Shown here: in pieces, positions 19,269 to 27,331 of the stretch
Position numbering within the stretch: position 1 is the first letter of the stretch
Layout of the letters: every line of letters starts with the position of its first letter
From: Lacipirellula parvula
GTDB lineage: Bacteria; Planctomycetota; Planctomycetia; Pirellulales; Lacipirellulaceae
Reading direction: 5' to 3'
Length of the DNA: 64,000 nucleotides
Assembly (NCBI RefSeq): GCF_009177095.1
Contig: NZ_AP021861.1
Span: forward strand, 1,488,001 to 1,552,000
Made by a program: the position numbers and the translations under genes
Notes under the pieces: model-generated
Told to the model about the DNA's origin: nothing
What the model saw: only the letters and a program-made list of their open reading frames with translations
Database searches by the model: none

Positions 19269-19822
19269 GGGTGGTTGATGTCGTGTCGCATGGCGTCGTG
19301 TCGTGAATGCGATTTTAGGCGACACTAAGGAACTGCATTCAAGTCGTTTGGTCCGTTGAAGTTAGTGCGTTGATGTCGCGTTTTGATGTCGTGTTTGAGG
19401 CGACATTCGTTTGTGCCATGGGGGGAGCAGTGTCGCCCCTCCGGGGCTCTGAGGCCTAGCGGTGTGCTAACCGGGGGCTTACGCCCCCGGCTACATCATG
19501 TCGCCCCTTAGGGGCTGGGGCGGGTTCCGCCTCGTCGTTTCAGCGCTTTAGCTACAAGCGACGGCGATCCTAGTTTTTGTGGAACGCTGCGATTCTGTTT
19601 CTGCAGCAACATCGAACCTACTCCATCTGATTGCTCTGCTCCACGGGCGATTTTCGGCCACTCCGCGGAGTTTTCTTGGGAATGTCTTGTTTTCTAGTTG
19701 CTTTTCGGCGTGGCGTCGCTGTAGTGGACTAATGTTCATTTTCAAGTGGCGGGCAAACGGTCTGCTTCTTGGCGGGAGTTTGGTCTGAATCTGATCGGCG
19801 ACGTGGTAGAATTGAGTCGGTA
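19269..19822. repeat. Gene-free stretch with palindromic elements
   Basis: 554 bases. The clearest item is a hairpin at 19471-19490 (CCGGGGGCTT-ACG-CCCCCGG) followed by CTAC, matching the hairpin core inside valS. It is flanked by two copies of TGTCGCCCCT (from about 19430 and 19499) next to GGGGCT palindromes. Before that, 19281-19405 contains several TGTCG(T/C) repeats. A 69-codon frame at 19579-19788 has no family resemblance. A possible -10 (TAGAAT, 19807-19812) precedes the Uma2 gene. Confidence 0.6.
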
Positions 19823-20422
19823 ATGTTCTCACCCGCCTCCGGATACCGAGAGATGTCGATCGCCCGCACCCATCATCGATTTTCGCTCGCGGATTACGAG
19901 CAGATGATCGACCAGGGCATTCTGACCGAGAGTGACCGGGTGGAGCTGATTCGCGGCGAGATCATCGAGAAGATGTCGATCGGCGAGTTGCATGCGGCGT
20001 GCGTCAAGAGATTGAACCGCATCTTCAACGTGCGCTTGGTCGGCAAGACCTGCGTCGGCGTGCAGGATCCCGTGCGGCTGGGGAACAGTGAACCGGAGCC
20101 CGACGTCACGCTCCTAACGCCTCGCGATGACGACTACGCGGATGGGCATCCCGAAGCCGAGGACGTCCTGCTGATCGTGGAAGTGGCGGATTCGTCGCTG
20201 GAGTTTGATCGCGTGGTGAAACGCGAAATCTACGCTGAGAACGGCGTCGTCGAGTTTTGGATTCTGAATCTGCTCGACCGCACGCTGGAGGTCTATCGCC
20301 AGCCGCAGGCGGATGGGCGTTATGACGAAGTTCGCGTCTTGTCATCGACAGAGAAGACGGACCTCGTGCGCTTGCCGGGCGAGGAGTTTGTGGTCGCGGA
20401 TTTCTTTCCGCCGCTGGGGTAG
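19823..20422 (+). CDS. Uma2-family PD-(D/E)XK nuclease-like protein
   Basis: 199 residues from ATG 19823; ATG 19853 (MSIARTHHRFSLADYEQM) is equally possible. The family pattern is clear: FSLADYEQMIDQGILTESDR, VELIRGEIIEKMSIGELHA, SEPEPDVTLLTP (catalytic Asp), LLIVEVADSSLEFDRVVKRE (ExV motif), and YAENGVVEFWILNLLDRTLE. Uma2 (DUF820) proteins are abundant in planctomycetes and cyanobacteria; their biological role is unsettled. It stands alone between an element-rich gap and the YTV gene, convergent with the latter. Confidence 0.9.
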   Translation: MFSPASGYREMSIARTHHRFSLADYEQMIDQGILTESDRVELIRGEIIEKMSIGELHAACVKRLNRIFNVRLVGKTCVGVQDPVRLGNSEPEPDVTLLTPRDDDYADGHPEAEDVLLIVEVADSSLEFDRVVKREIYAENGVVEFWILNLLDRTLEVYRQPQADGRYDEVRVLSSTEKTDLVRLPGEEFVVADFFPPLG

Positions 20423-20603
20423 GTGTGGGTAGGCCTAGCTGCTTGCGGAGCGGCTTGCTTCGATTTGTGATCGGTGGTGGCCACAGAAGAGCCCGAGCGC
20501 ATTTGCTAGCGCCTGCTAAATGCGTCGGGGGCGAGGACGCTCCGGCTCGCTTTGAAGAGTTGCTTGCAGTTGGGGATTCTTTGTTCCTGGCAGGCAGCGC
20601 AAC

Positions 20604-20643
20604 AAAAAAGGCGGCCCGACTCGCAGTTGCGAATCGGGCCGCC
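20604..20643 (-). terminator. Rho-independent terminator of the YTV-protein gene
   Basis: On the minus strand a 15-bp stem (20610-20624 with 20629-20643, one mismatch) with a 4-base loop is followed by six T residues (plus-strand A-run 20604-20609). It lies 68 bases past the stop codon of the gene at 20712. Confidence 0.85.
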
Positions 20644-20711
20644 CCGAACCGTCATTGACCAAGCCTCACTATCGACTCAGGGTTTCCCCTCTGAGTCTTC
20701 CATTACTCAGC

Positions 20712-22442
20712 TCAGTTGCAGCAGCTATCGGCAGCACCGCAGCTGGGCTCTTCAGCACAACCGCAGCTGGGCTCGCAAGCCACGCAGACCGGAACTTGCT
20801 TGCAGATGATCTTCGGGCAGCAGATCGTCTTGGTGTAGCACTCGGTGCGGGGGACGCACTTCATGACCTTGATCGTCTTCTGCTCGCAGACCGGCTTGCA
20901 CACCGTGTAGCAGACGGTCTTCGAGCGTTGCTCAGGGACCATCTTGCAAACTTGGTAGGTGCAGGTCTTCTGCTCAGGAACCATGTGGCAGACCTTGTAG
21001 CAGCAGGTCTTCTGTTCCGGAACCATCGTGCAGACCTTGTAGCAGACGGTCTTCGAGCGTTGCTCAGGGACCATCTTGCAGACTTGGTAGTTGCAGGTCT
21101 TGGTTTCAGGAACCATCTTGCAGACTTGGTAGTTGCAGACGCGTTGTTCCGGAACCATGTGGCAGACCTTGTACTCGCAGGTCCGTTGTTCCGGCACCAT
21201 CTTGCAGACCTGGTAGTTGCAGGTCTTGGTCTCGGCTACCATCTTGCAGACCTTGTAGCAGACGGTCTTCGAGCGTTGCTCGGGGACCATCTTGCAAACT
21301 TGGTAGTTGCAAGTCTTGGTTTCCGGAACCATGTGGCAGACCTTGTAGGTGCAGGTCTTCGTCTCAGGAACCATCGTGCAGACCTTGTAGCACTCGGTGC
21401 GGCTGCGGGTTTCGCAGACGGTCTTGCAGCAGTTGATGGTCTTCTCGATGCAGCAAGGAACCCAAACACGCTTGCAGCACTTGATCGGCGGGCCTTGGCA
21501 GGTCAGCGTTACGCACGGACCTGGCTTGTAGACGCACTTGCAGAGGCAAGCGTCCCATTCGAAGGTACCGACGCTGGCGACCGTCTTCTTGCAGACAGGG
21601 CGTTGGACTTCGTAGGTTTGCGTCGTCCAGTTGCCGCTCTTTACCTGGATCGTCTTGGTGTAGGGAACCTGCACCGCGACCTGGTATTGAACTTCACGCT
21701 GACGGGTTTCCCAAACCGGCTTGCAAACCGTGTAGCAGCGGGTCTTGGTTTCCCAAACCGGCTTGCAGACGGTGTAGCAGCGGGTCTTGGTTTCCCACAC
21801 TGGCTTGCAGACCGTGTAGCAAACTTCCTTCTGGTGCGTTTCCCAAACCGGCTTGCAAACCGTGTAGCAGCGGGTCTTGGTTTCCCAAACCGGCTTGCAG
21901 ACGGTGTAGCAACGGGTCTTGGTTTCCCACACTGGCTTGCAGACCGTGTAGGTGCGTTGGTGCGTCTCGTACACCGGCTTGCAGACGGTGTAGCAGCGGG
22001 TCTTGGTTTCCCACACCGGCTTGCAGACCGTGTAGCAAACTTCCTTCGACCGCGTTTCCCACACTGGCTTGCAGACCGTGTAGGTGCGGGTCTTGGTTTC
22101 CCACACCGGCTTGCAGACCGTGTAGGAGCGTTCGCGGGTCTCGTACACCGGCTTGCAGACCGTGTAGCAGACTTCCTTTTGGCACGTCTCGGGTACCATC
22201 CGAGTGACGTTGATCACTTTGTCTTCGCAGACGCGGTCATAGACCGTCCGCGTGCAGGTGATCTCTTTTTGTTCGTAGACCTTGCAGCGCACCGTTTTGT
22301 AAACGGTGTGGCAGTCTTGTTGGTGGCTACACGGGACAACCCCGCTGTAGCGAGCAACACCGCAGTACCCAGCCCAAGCCGGCGACGCCAGCATAGCCAT
22401 GGCGAAGACTGCGAGCGTCGCTTTACGCAATTGCGCTCTCAT
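20712..22442 (-). CDS. Secreted Cys-rich YTV-repeat surface protein
   Basis: 576 residues. A signal peptide ends near AMLASPAWAGYCG. Residues about 95-260 hold 11 tandem units of the type YTVCKPVWETKTRC. A non-repetitive Cys-rich linker follows (VQVPYTKTIQVKSGNW; CCKRVWVPCCIEKTINCC). A second block has 11 units of the type YKVCHMVPETKTC or YQVCKMVPEQRSKTVC, then one more YTVCKPVCE, and the tail is Cys-rich (CEPSCGCAEEPSCG). This matches the planctomycete YTV domain, thought to form disulfide-linked cell-surface layers. The regular Cys in each unit suggests a cross-linked fibre. GGGAGGCAAAGGA precedes the ATG, and a strong terminator follows, so it is a single-gene, probably highly expressed unit. 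Confidence 0.93.
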   Translation of the reverse strand: MRAQLRKATLAVFAMAMLASPAWAGYCGVARYSGVVPCSHQQDCHTVYKTVRCKVYEQKEITCTRTVYDRVCEDKVINVTRMVPETCQKEVCYTVCKPVYETRERSYTVCKPVWETKTRTYTVCKPVWETRSKEVCYTVCKPVWETKTRCYTVCKPVYETHQRTYTVCKPVWETKTRCYTVCKPVWETKTRCYTVCKPVWETHQKEVCYTVCKPVWETKTRCYTVCKPVWETKTRCYTVCKPVWETRQREVQYQVAVQVPYTKTIQVKSGNWTTQTYEVQRPVCKKTVASVGTFEWDACLCKCVYKPGPCVTLTCQGPPIKCCKRVWVPCCIEKTINCCKTVCETRSRTECYKVCTMVPETKTCTYKVCHMVPETKTCNYQVCKMVPEQRSKTVCYKVCKMVAETKTCNYQVCKMVPEQRTCEYKVCHMVPEQRVCNYQVCKMVPETKTCNYQVCKMVPEQRSKTVCYKVCTMVPEQKTCCYKVCHMVPEQKTCTYQVCKMVPEQRSKTVCYTVCKPVCEQKTIKVMKCVPRTECYTKTICCPKIICKQVPVCVACEPSCGCAEEPSCGAADSCCN

Positions 22443-23045
22443 TCCTTTGCCTCCCTTACCTGTGAGTCGACAGAGACTCGTGTGTAAAACTAGACGGTTT
22501 GGTCAAGACGGAACGTTTTCCCGTCCCCAATAGATTCGGAAGTTACAGCCTTCGCCCCTTAGCCAGATCGCGTCAATTTCGCATGACACGCAGGTCACGC
22601 AGGCCTTCCAACCCCTACCACCTGCCTTGTCGGGTTTGCGCTGTCAGAAAAGTCGACTTCCGAACGTGCAGATGCGCGAAAAGGACGGGTTACGGCGAAC
22701 TCTAGCGATCGATTGAAGTTGCTCGATCGAACGGCCGGTGAGTGTTGTGAGGAGGCGCTGGATCGCGCGAAACGACGCATCTGCCGTAGGGGTAAAGATC
22801 CGCGAAATGGAGCGCCCCGTCGGCGTCGGAGACGCCTCCCACAAATCCGTTTGCGCACGGCTTTCGCACCAGGGCGAATGTCGCAAGTCGTTCCCAGGGT
22901 TGACGATGGGCCATCGCGGTCGGTTTACGGTTCGCTTGCTGGCATCCTGAAGTTGGTCTAGAGTGAGTGGCGAAGGGGCTGGCCGCCAGCGTGGTGCCCG
23001 GTTCCCCCTCCCCTGCTCCCACCTTCCCGCCGTGAGCCGCCTGGC
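22443..23045. other. Divergent gene-free stretch between the YTV gene and rex
   Basis: 603 bases. On the minus strand a TTGACC hexamer (plus-strand 22500-22505) could be the -35 of the YTV gene, but the spacing to a -10 is poor. Open frames on both strands (for example minus 22702-23022) are Arg/Pro-rich without family likeness. No repeat family member was recognised. Confidence 0.45.
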
Positions 23046-23720
23046 ATGAGCTCGTCGAAGCCGCCGAATTCCCGCTCGGAATCGGGCTCCGTCCCCGCCG
23101 CGGTTGTCAACCGGCTCAGCCTCTACTTGCGAGAGCTGCAGCACCTGGTGGCGGAGGGAACCCAGACCACTAGCAGCAGCCAACTCGGCGAGCGGTTGGG
23201 GTTCAGCGATGCTCAGGTGCGGAAGGACCTCGCCCACTTTGGGGCGTTCGGGCATCCAGGCGTGGGGTATCGCTGCGATGAGCTGATCAGCGAGATCCGC
23301 CGGATCCTTGGCACCGACCGGATTTGGACGGTGGCGCTGGTGGGCGTTGGTAACCTCGGGCGGGCGTTGCTGGGGTACAAGGGATTTGAGTCGCAGGGCT
23401 TCCGCGTGGCGGCGGCGTTTGATTCCGACCCCGCCAAAGTCGGTTGGGAGGTCGAAGGAATCAAGATTCGGGCGATCGAGGAGATCAGCCAAGTGGTGAT
23501 CGAGCGGGCGATCGACCTGGGGATGGTCGCCGTGCCGGCGCCGTTTGCCCAGGCAGCTGCCGATGTGCTGGTGGCGGCGGGGGTTCGCGGGATTGTGAAC
23601 TTCGCGCCGGTCTCGCTGACGCTGCCCGAAGGGGTGAGCCAGGTGAGCGTCGATCTGGCCCGCGAACTAGAGCAAGTGTCGTTCGCGGTGGCGAGCCGGC
23701 TGCGGGCGGAGGGGGCTTAG
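23046..23720 (+). CDS. rex: Redox-sensing transcriptional repressor Rex
   Basis: 224 residues. The N-terminal winged-helix domain (about 15-85: VVNRLSLYLRELQHL, TTSSSQLGERLGFSDAQVRK, then DLAHFGAFGHPGVGY) precedes an NADH-binding Rossmann domain with VALVGVGNLGRALL (GxGxxG) and FRVAAAFDSDPAKVG, ending in a swapped helix LARELEQVSFAVASRL. Rex senses the NADH/NAD ratio and represses fermentation and respiration genes. No obvious Rex box is seen next to it. The first 14 residues are low complexity; ATG 23046 is the only good start. Confidence 0.95.
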   Translation: MSSSKPPNSRSESGSVPAAVVNRLSLYLRELQHLVAEGTQTTSSSQLGERLGFSDAQVRKDLAHFGAFGHPGVGYRCDELISEIRRILGTDRIWTVALVGVGNLGRALLGYKGFESQGFRVAAAFDSDPAKVGWEVEGIKIRAIEEISQVVIERAIDLGMVAVPAPFAQAAADVLVAAGVRGIVNFAPVSLTLPEGVSQVSVDLARELEQVSFAVASRLRAEGA

Positions 23721-23724
23721 ATAG

Positions 23725-23805
23725 AAGCCACCGGCTCTGCCGGTGGACGCGTTGCGGCGGGCGCTGCGTTCTTCGAAGTTCGTCCACCAGCGGAGCCGGT
23801 GGCTT
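23725..23805. repeat. Inverted-repeat element after rex (GCCACCGGCTCTGCCGGTGG)
   Basis: Left arm 23725-23748 and right arm 23782-23805 are reverse complements with few mismatches, and each contains its own smaller palindrome (CCGGCTCTGCCGG; CAGCGGAGCCGGTGG). The right arm is followed by TTTT, so it could also terminate rex transcription. Confidence 0.7.
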
Positions 23806-23862
23806 TTAAATGAACGCGGTAGCGGAGCGCGGCGTCAGTCTGTAGATTAGCGGCTTAGGCGT

Positions 23863-23933
23863 TACCCCGTAGTGTAATGGTAACACTAGGGATTTTGATT
23901 CCCTCATTCAAGGTTCGAATCCTTGCGGGGTAG
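23863..23933 (+). tRNA. tRNA-Gln (anticodon TTG)
   Basis: 71 bases without an encoded CCA. The acceptor arm TACCCCG pairs with CGGGGTA over 7 bp, with discriminator G. The D arm is AGTGTAATGGTAACACT. The anticodon arm is AGGGA-TTTTGAT-TCCCT with anticodon TTG, and the T arm contains GGTTCGAATCC. The short D loop and discriminator G are usual for tRNA-Gln. Confidence 0.95.
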
Positions 23934-23941
23934 TTTGCGAC

Positions 23942-24007
23942 GGGAGTCAGGCGCCAGGATGCGTGAGTCGGTAGTTTCCGACTCTTGTGCCCTGGCTCCT
24001 GGCTCCC
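23942..24007. repeat. Inverted-repeat element directly after tRNA-Gln
   Basis: GGGAGTCAGGCGCCAGGATG at the left and CCCTGGCTCCTGGCTCCC at the right are imperfect complements. Inside is the hairpin GAGTCGG-TAGTTT-CCGACTC. It starts 8 bases past the tRNA and ends in a T-run (24005 onward), so it may act as the tRNA terminator. Confidence 0.6.
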
Positions 24008-24036
24008 TTTTTTTGTTTCCAGCCGTGGGGTGAAGC

Positions 24037-25035
24037 GTGGCCGAGTTTTTTGATTCCGACGTTGCCAAGTTCGCCGTCGCCGCCGTTCGCGAGGCGTCGA
24101 TCCTCGTGCGGCGCGTGCAAGCGGAGATGATTGGCGAGGCGATCACCAAGGGCGACAAGTCCCCGGTGACCGTCGCCGATTTTGCGGCCCAGGCCATCGT
24201 TGCCCGGCGCTTGGCTGAGCGGTTTCCCGACGCAGTGCTCGTGGGGGAAGAGAGCTCCGGCGCCTTGCAGGCCGAAGAATCGCGGGCGACGCTTGAGCAG
24301 ATCACGCGATTCGTCCAATCGGTGGAGCCGACCGCCACGGCCGAATCAGTATGCGAGTGGATCGACCGCGGCTCGAACGAAGCGCCGGCGACTTTTTGGA
24401 CGCTCGACCCCGTTGACGGGACCAAGGGGTTCCTCCGGAAGGATCAGTATGCGGTGGCGTTGGCGCTCGTGGAAAACGGCAAGGTCGTGCTCGGCGTGCT
24501 GGGGTGCCCGGAACTCGAAGGCGGCGCTCGCGCCGCTAAGGGTGGGGCCGGCTCGGTGCTATTGGCTGGACGCGGGCAGGGGACGTGGGTGCAATCGCTC
24601 GCCGAGCCGAACGGCAAGTGGACCCGGCTGACGGCGTCGAAAATCAGCGATCCGGCCGAGGCTCGGCTACTGCGGTCGGTCGAAAAATCGCACACCGACG
24701 CCGACAGCATTGGCGACCTGGCGACGAAGCTCGGCGTCACGGCCGATCCGGTGCCGATGGACAGCCAAGCCAAGTACGCCGTCCTCGCCGCGGGCGGCGG
24801 CGACGTCATCTTGCGGCTCCTCTCGCCGAGCCGGCCCGATTACCGCGAAATGATTTGGGATCAGGCGGCCGGTTCGATCGTCGTCGAAGAGGCAGGCGGC
24901 CGGGTGAGCGACCTCGACGGCAAGCCGCTCGATTTCTCGCATGGGCGGACTTTAGCGACGAATCGCGGGGTGCTGGTGACGAATGGGCCGCTGCATGAGG
25001 CGTTTTTGGCTGGGTTGAAAGAGATTGGGGCCTAG
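24037..25035 (+). CDS. cysQ: 3'(2'),5'-bisphosphate nucleotidase (CysQ/HAL2 family)
   Basis: 332 residues from GTG 24037. It is a lithium-sensitive phosphatase fold: LVGEESSGALQ (metal-binding Glu), TFWTLDPVDGTKGFLRKDQYA (DPxDGT motif), and IWDQAAGSIVVEEAGGRVSDLDGKPLDF split here as IWDQAAGSIVVEEAGG and VSDLDGKPLDF (W-D-x-A-x-G). It dephosphorylates PAP made during sulfate assimilation and sulfotransfer. The HAL2-type insert (residues about 85-115) makes it closer to eukaryote/plant SAL1-type enzymes than to E. coli CysQ, so the symbol is by function. No sulfur-assimilation genes adjoin it. Confidence 0.9.
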   Translation: MAEFFDSDVAKFAVAAVREASILVRRVQAEMIGEAITKGDKSPVTVADFAAQAIVARRLAERFPDAVLVGEESSGALQAEESRATLEQITRFVQSVEPTATAESVCEWIDRGSNEAPATFWTLDPVDGTKGFLRKDQYAVALALVENGKVVLGVLGCPELEGGARAAKGGAGSVLLAGRGQGTWVQSLAEPNGKWTRLTASKISDPAEARLLRSVEKSHTDADSIGDLATKLGVTADPVPMDSQAKYAVLAAGGGDVILRLLSPSRPDYREMIWDQAAGSIVVEEAGGRVSDLDGKPLDFSHGRTLATNRGVLVTNGPLHEAFLAGLKEIGA

Positions 25036-25056
25036 GGGGAGGCGTGCGGTTGTGCC

Positions 25057-25085
25057 GCTCCGGCGGGTCGTTGACCCGCGGCTAC
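25057..25085. repeat. Copy of the GCTCCGGCGGGTCGTTGACC repeat
   Basis: A 29-base unit with an internal hairpin (GCGGGTCG-TTGA-CCCGC), identical to those at 31929-31957 and 38169-38197. It lies between the cysQ-like gene and rpsB. Confidence 0.8.
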
Positions 25086-25276
25086 CGGTGGTAGCCTATC
25101 TGGACGATTCCTGGGGGAACCGTTAAATTGCAGGGCTCCACTTGGCTCGCGCGGCCTCGGGTAAGTGGACTATCGAAGGCCGAGAATGTTCCTTTGCTAA
25201 CGCCGGACGCCCGCGATCGCCCTGTCGGTCGCATTCACGGGACTTAGCCGGCGTGCCACTGTCAGGAGTTTGCACT

Positions 25277-26017
25277 GTGTCGACGACCCTCGTCAAAGAG
25301 TTGGTAGAGTCTGGCGTTCACTTCGGCCACCGTTCGAGCCGTTGGAACCCGAAGATGCGGCCGTACATTTATGCTCGCCGCAACCTGATCCACATTATCG
25401 ACGTCCGCGAAACGATCCGCGGTCTGCTGCGGGCCAAGAAGTACCTGTCGGACGTCGCCTCGCACGGCAGCCTGATTTTGTTCGTGGGCACCAAGCGTCA
25501 GGCCCGCGAAACGATCCAACGCGAAGCCGAGCGTTGCGGCATGCCTTACGTCGCTGACCGTTGGTTGGGCGGCACGCTGACGAACTTCCGCACGATTCGC
25601 GACCGTCTCGGCCGCCTCGAGCAACTCGAGAAGATTCTCAACAGCGAAGAGATCAACTCGTACTCGAAGAAGATGCAGTCGACGCTCACTCGCGAGTACC
25701 GCAAGATTTACCACAACTTGCACGGCATGCGGACGATGACCCGTCTGCCGGAGTGCATGGTCGTGGTCGATCCTCGCAAAGAGAAGAACGCGATCAAGGA
25801 AGCCCGCAAGCTGGGCATTGCCACCGTGGCCCTGATCGACACCGACTGCGATCCCGACCTGGTCGACCTGCCGATCCCCGGCAACGACGACAGCATGCGG
25901 TCGATCGAGCTGATCGTGAAGATCCTGGCCGACGCGATCGCCCAGGGGAAGATTCAGCAATCGGTTCAGCAAGCCCACGCCCAACGTGCGGCGATGGTCG
26001 AACCGGCGAAGGACTAG
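25277..26017 (+). CDS. rpsB: 30S ribosomal protein S2
   Basis: 246 residues. Start GTG 25277 is set by an AGGAG Shine-Dalgarno at 25264-25268 and by family alignment ([29 protein letters not shown] split: [14 protein letters not shown], then [20 protein letters not shown]). The frame continues upstream to 25142 but without conservation. Other S2 markers are [21 protein letters not shown] (as GTKRQARE and CGMPYV), [11 protein letters not shown] and [15 protein letters not shown]. It heads the rpsB-tsf-pyrH-frr block, the standard bacterial order. The C-terminal tail is short. Confidence 0.98.
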   Translation: MSTTLVKELVESGVHFGHRSSRWNPKMRPYIYARRNLIHIIDVRETIRGLLRAKKYLSDVASHGSLILFVGTKRQARETIQREAERCGMPYVADRWLGGTLTNFRTIRDRLGRLEQLEKILNSEEINSYSKKMQSTLTREYRKIYHNLHGMRTMTRLPECMVVVDPRKEKNAIKEARKLGIATVALIDTDCDPDLVDLPIPGNDDSMRSIELIVKILADAIAQGKIQQSVQQAHAQRAAMVEPAKD

Positions 26018-26069
26018 TTTCCGGCTGTTTCCGATCGATTCTGTAAATCTTAAAGCACAGGCAATAAGA

Positions 26070-26149
26070 TCTCACGCAAAGGCGCGAAGGCGCAAAGAAA
26101 TGCGTGGGTCAGTTGTCTTTACTTTGCGTCTTTGCGCCTTTGCGTGAGA
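26070..26149. repeat. Inverted-repeat element between rpsB and tsf (CTTTGCGCC family)
   Basis: Left arm 26070-26097 begins TCTCACGCAAAGGCGCGAAG; right arm 26122-26149 ends TTTGCGCCTTTGCGTGAGA. They are complements with about two mismatches over 28 bases, around a 24-base spacer. The transcript could form a stable hairpin within the operon. Confidence 0.85.
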
Positions 26150-26178
26150 TGTAAAAGAAGCATAGAGGAGTAAACGTT

Positions 26179-27021
26179 ATGGCCGAGATTACTGCGGCAT
26201 TGGTGAAGCAGCTGCGTGACGAAACGTCGCTTCCCATGATGGATTGCAAGAAGGCGCTGACCGAAGCTGGCGGCGACATTGAAGCCGCGAAGCGCAAGCT
26301 TCGCGAAGACGGCGTCAAGACGATGGCTGCGCGGGCTGATCGCGCTACCGAAGAAGGTCGCATTGGCGTTTACGCCAGCGTCGACAAGAAGGTCGGCGCC
26401 ATGGTCGAGCTGCAATGCGAGTCGGCTCCGGTTTCGACGAACGAAGACTTCGTCAAGCTGGCTAACGACCTTGCCCTGCAATTGGCGACCGGTCCGGGCG
26501 CCAAGACGGCCGACGAACTGTGGGCTCAACCGTCGCCAAGCCGGAAGGGGCTGACCCTGAAGGATCAGAAGGACGAGCTGGAAAACAAGATCCGCGAAGT
26601 CTTCCGCCTCGCGCGTCTCCACCGCGTCGATAACTCGGCTGGCGCCTTCGTCCACATGGCGAAGATCGGCGTGCTGGTCGAGGTCGAGGGTGGCAGCGAC
26701 GAACTGGCGAAGGACGTCGCGCTGCATGTCGCCGCGATGAACCCGAAGGCCGCGACGAAGGATTCGCTTGACCCGAAGCTGGTCGCCCAAGAGCAGGAAA
26801 TCCAGAAGGAACGTGCTCGCCAGGAAGGCAAGCCGGAAGCGATCATCGAGAAGATGATCGAAGGCCGGATGCGGAACTTCTACGCCGAGAACGTCCTGGA
26901 AGAACAGCCGTTCGTTCGCGACGAAACGCAAACGGTCGGCGCCCTGGCGAAGGCGGGCGGCATGAAGCTGAAGAAGTTCCACCGCTGGACGCTGGGCGAA
27001 AGCGCCGGCACGGCGAGCTAA
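26179..27021 (+). CDS. tsf: Elongation factor Ts
   Basis: 280 residues. It is the nucleotide exchange factor for EF-Tu. The N-terminal UBA-like domain carries the signature LRDETSLPMMDCKKALTEAGGDIEAAKR (seen as LRDETSLPMMDCKKAL and GDIEAAKRKLRE), followed by the core motif EGRIGVYASVDKKVGAMVEL, then NEDFVKLANDLALQ, and the C-terminal subdomain KFFHRWTLGE-like (KLKKFHRWTLGE). Start ATG 26179 has an AGAGGAG Shine-Dalgarno about 8 bases upstream. The TDFVA-type motif reads NEDFVKLA. It follows rpsB after a repeat element and is followed by a strong terminator. Confidence 0.98.
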   Translation: MAEITAALVKQLRDETSLPMMDCKKALTEAGGDIEAAKRKLREDGVKTMAARADRATEEGRIGVYASVDKKVGAMVELQCESAPVSTNEDFVKLANDLALQLATGPGAKTADELWAQPSPSRKGLTLKDQKDELENKIREVFRLARLHRVDNSAGAFVHMAKIGVLVEVEGGSDELAKDVALHVAAMNPKAATKDSLDPKLVAQEQEIQKERARQEGKPEAIIEKMIEGRMRNFYAENVLEEQPFVRDETQTVGALAKAGGMKLKKFHRWTLGESAGTAS

Positions 27022-27050
27022 GCGGCCGCCTCTAGCGTTGAAAATAGCGA

Positions 27051-27083
27051 TAGCCCCGACCAAGCTTGGTCGGGGCTATTTTT
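27051..27083 (+). terminator. Rho-independent terminator after tsf
   Basis: A perfect 28-base palindrome at 27051-27078 (TAGCCCCGACCAAG and its complement) is followed by TTTTT at 27079-27083, 29 bases past the tsf stop. It suggests that rpsB-tsf and pyrH-frr are separate transcripts or that read-through is tuned here. Confidence 0.9.
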
Positions 27084-27115
27084 ATGCGCGGCGTCGGTTG
27101 GGTGCGTCGTATTTC

Positions 27116-27206
27116 TAGCCCCGGGCTCCGCCCGGGGGTGACGTAACCTCACGAGCGACAACGTCTACCGAAATGGTTGCCGACCCCCGGGCGGAGCCCG
27201 GGGCTA
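27116..27206. repeat. 91-bp inverted-repeat element, CCCCGGGCTCCGCCCGGGG family
   Basis: Second full copy of the element at 15467-15552. The 24-base arms (27116-27139 and 27183-27206) are identical to those of the first copy, and the spacer keeps the same ends (GGTGACGTAAC and GAAATGGTTGCCGAC), while its middle has diverged. Confidence 0.85.
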
Positions 27207-27229
27207 GGTCGCGGCGATGCGCTTTAATA

Positions 27230-27300
27230 CGCGAAGCGATCGCAAAGAAATGCAATTTTCTTCTTGGCGGTTCTTTGCGCCTTCGCGCCTTTGCGAGAGA
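27230..27300. repeat. Degenerate inverted-repeat element upstream of pyrH
   Basis: The right arm at 27272-27300 (TCTTTGCGCCTTCGCGCCTT, then TGCGAGAGA) belongs to the CTTTGCGCC family. The left arm at about 27230-27250 (GCGAAGCGATCGCAAAGAAA) is decayed. It abuts the 27116-27206 element, so two families are nested in one gap. Confidence 0.6.
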
Positions 27301-27331
27301 ATGCTGTCCTCGCCCCACCCCAGGTGACCCG

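Noticed and set aside
20712-22442. Regular DNA repeats that could suggest a CRISPR array
   Set aside because: The repeats are short, irregular in spacing and lie wholly inside a protein-coding frame; no unique spacers and no cas genes.
20655-22487. 610-codon open frame on the plus strand opposite the YTV gene
   Set aside because: It is a shadow of the highly repetitive YTV coding sequence; the repeated LADRVA/GLGFPHRLA pattern mirrors those repeats, while the minus frame has a signal peptide, family motifs and a terminator.
22644-23492. 282-codon minus-strand frame
   Set aside because: Largely antisense to rex, which has clear winged-helix and Rossmann motifs.
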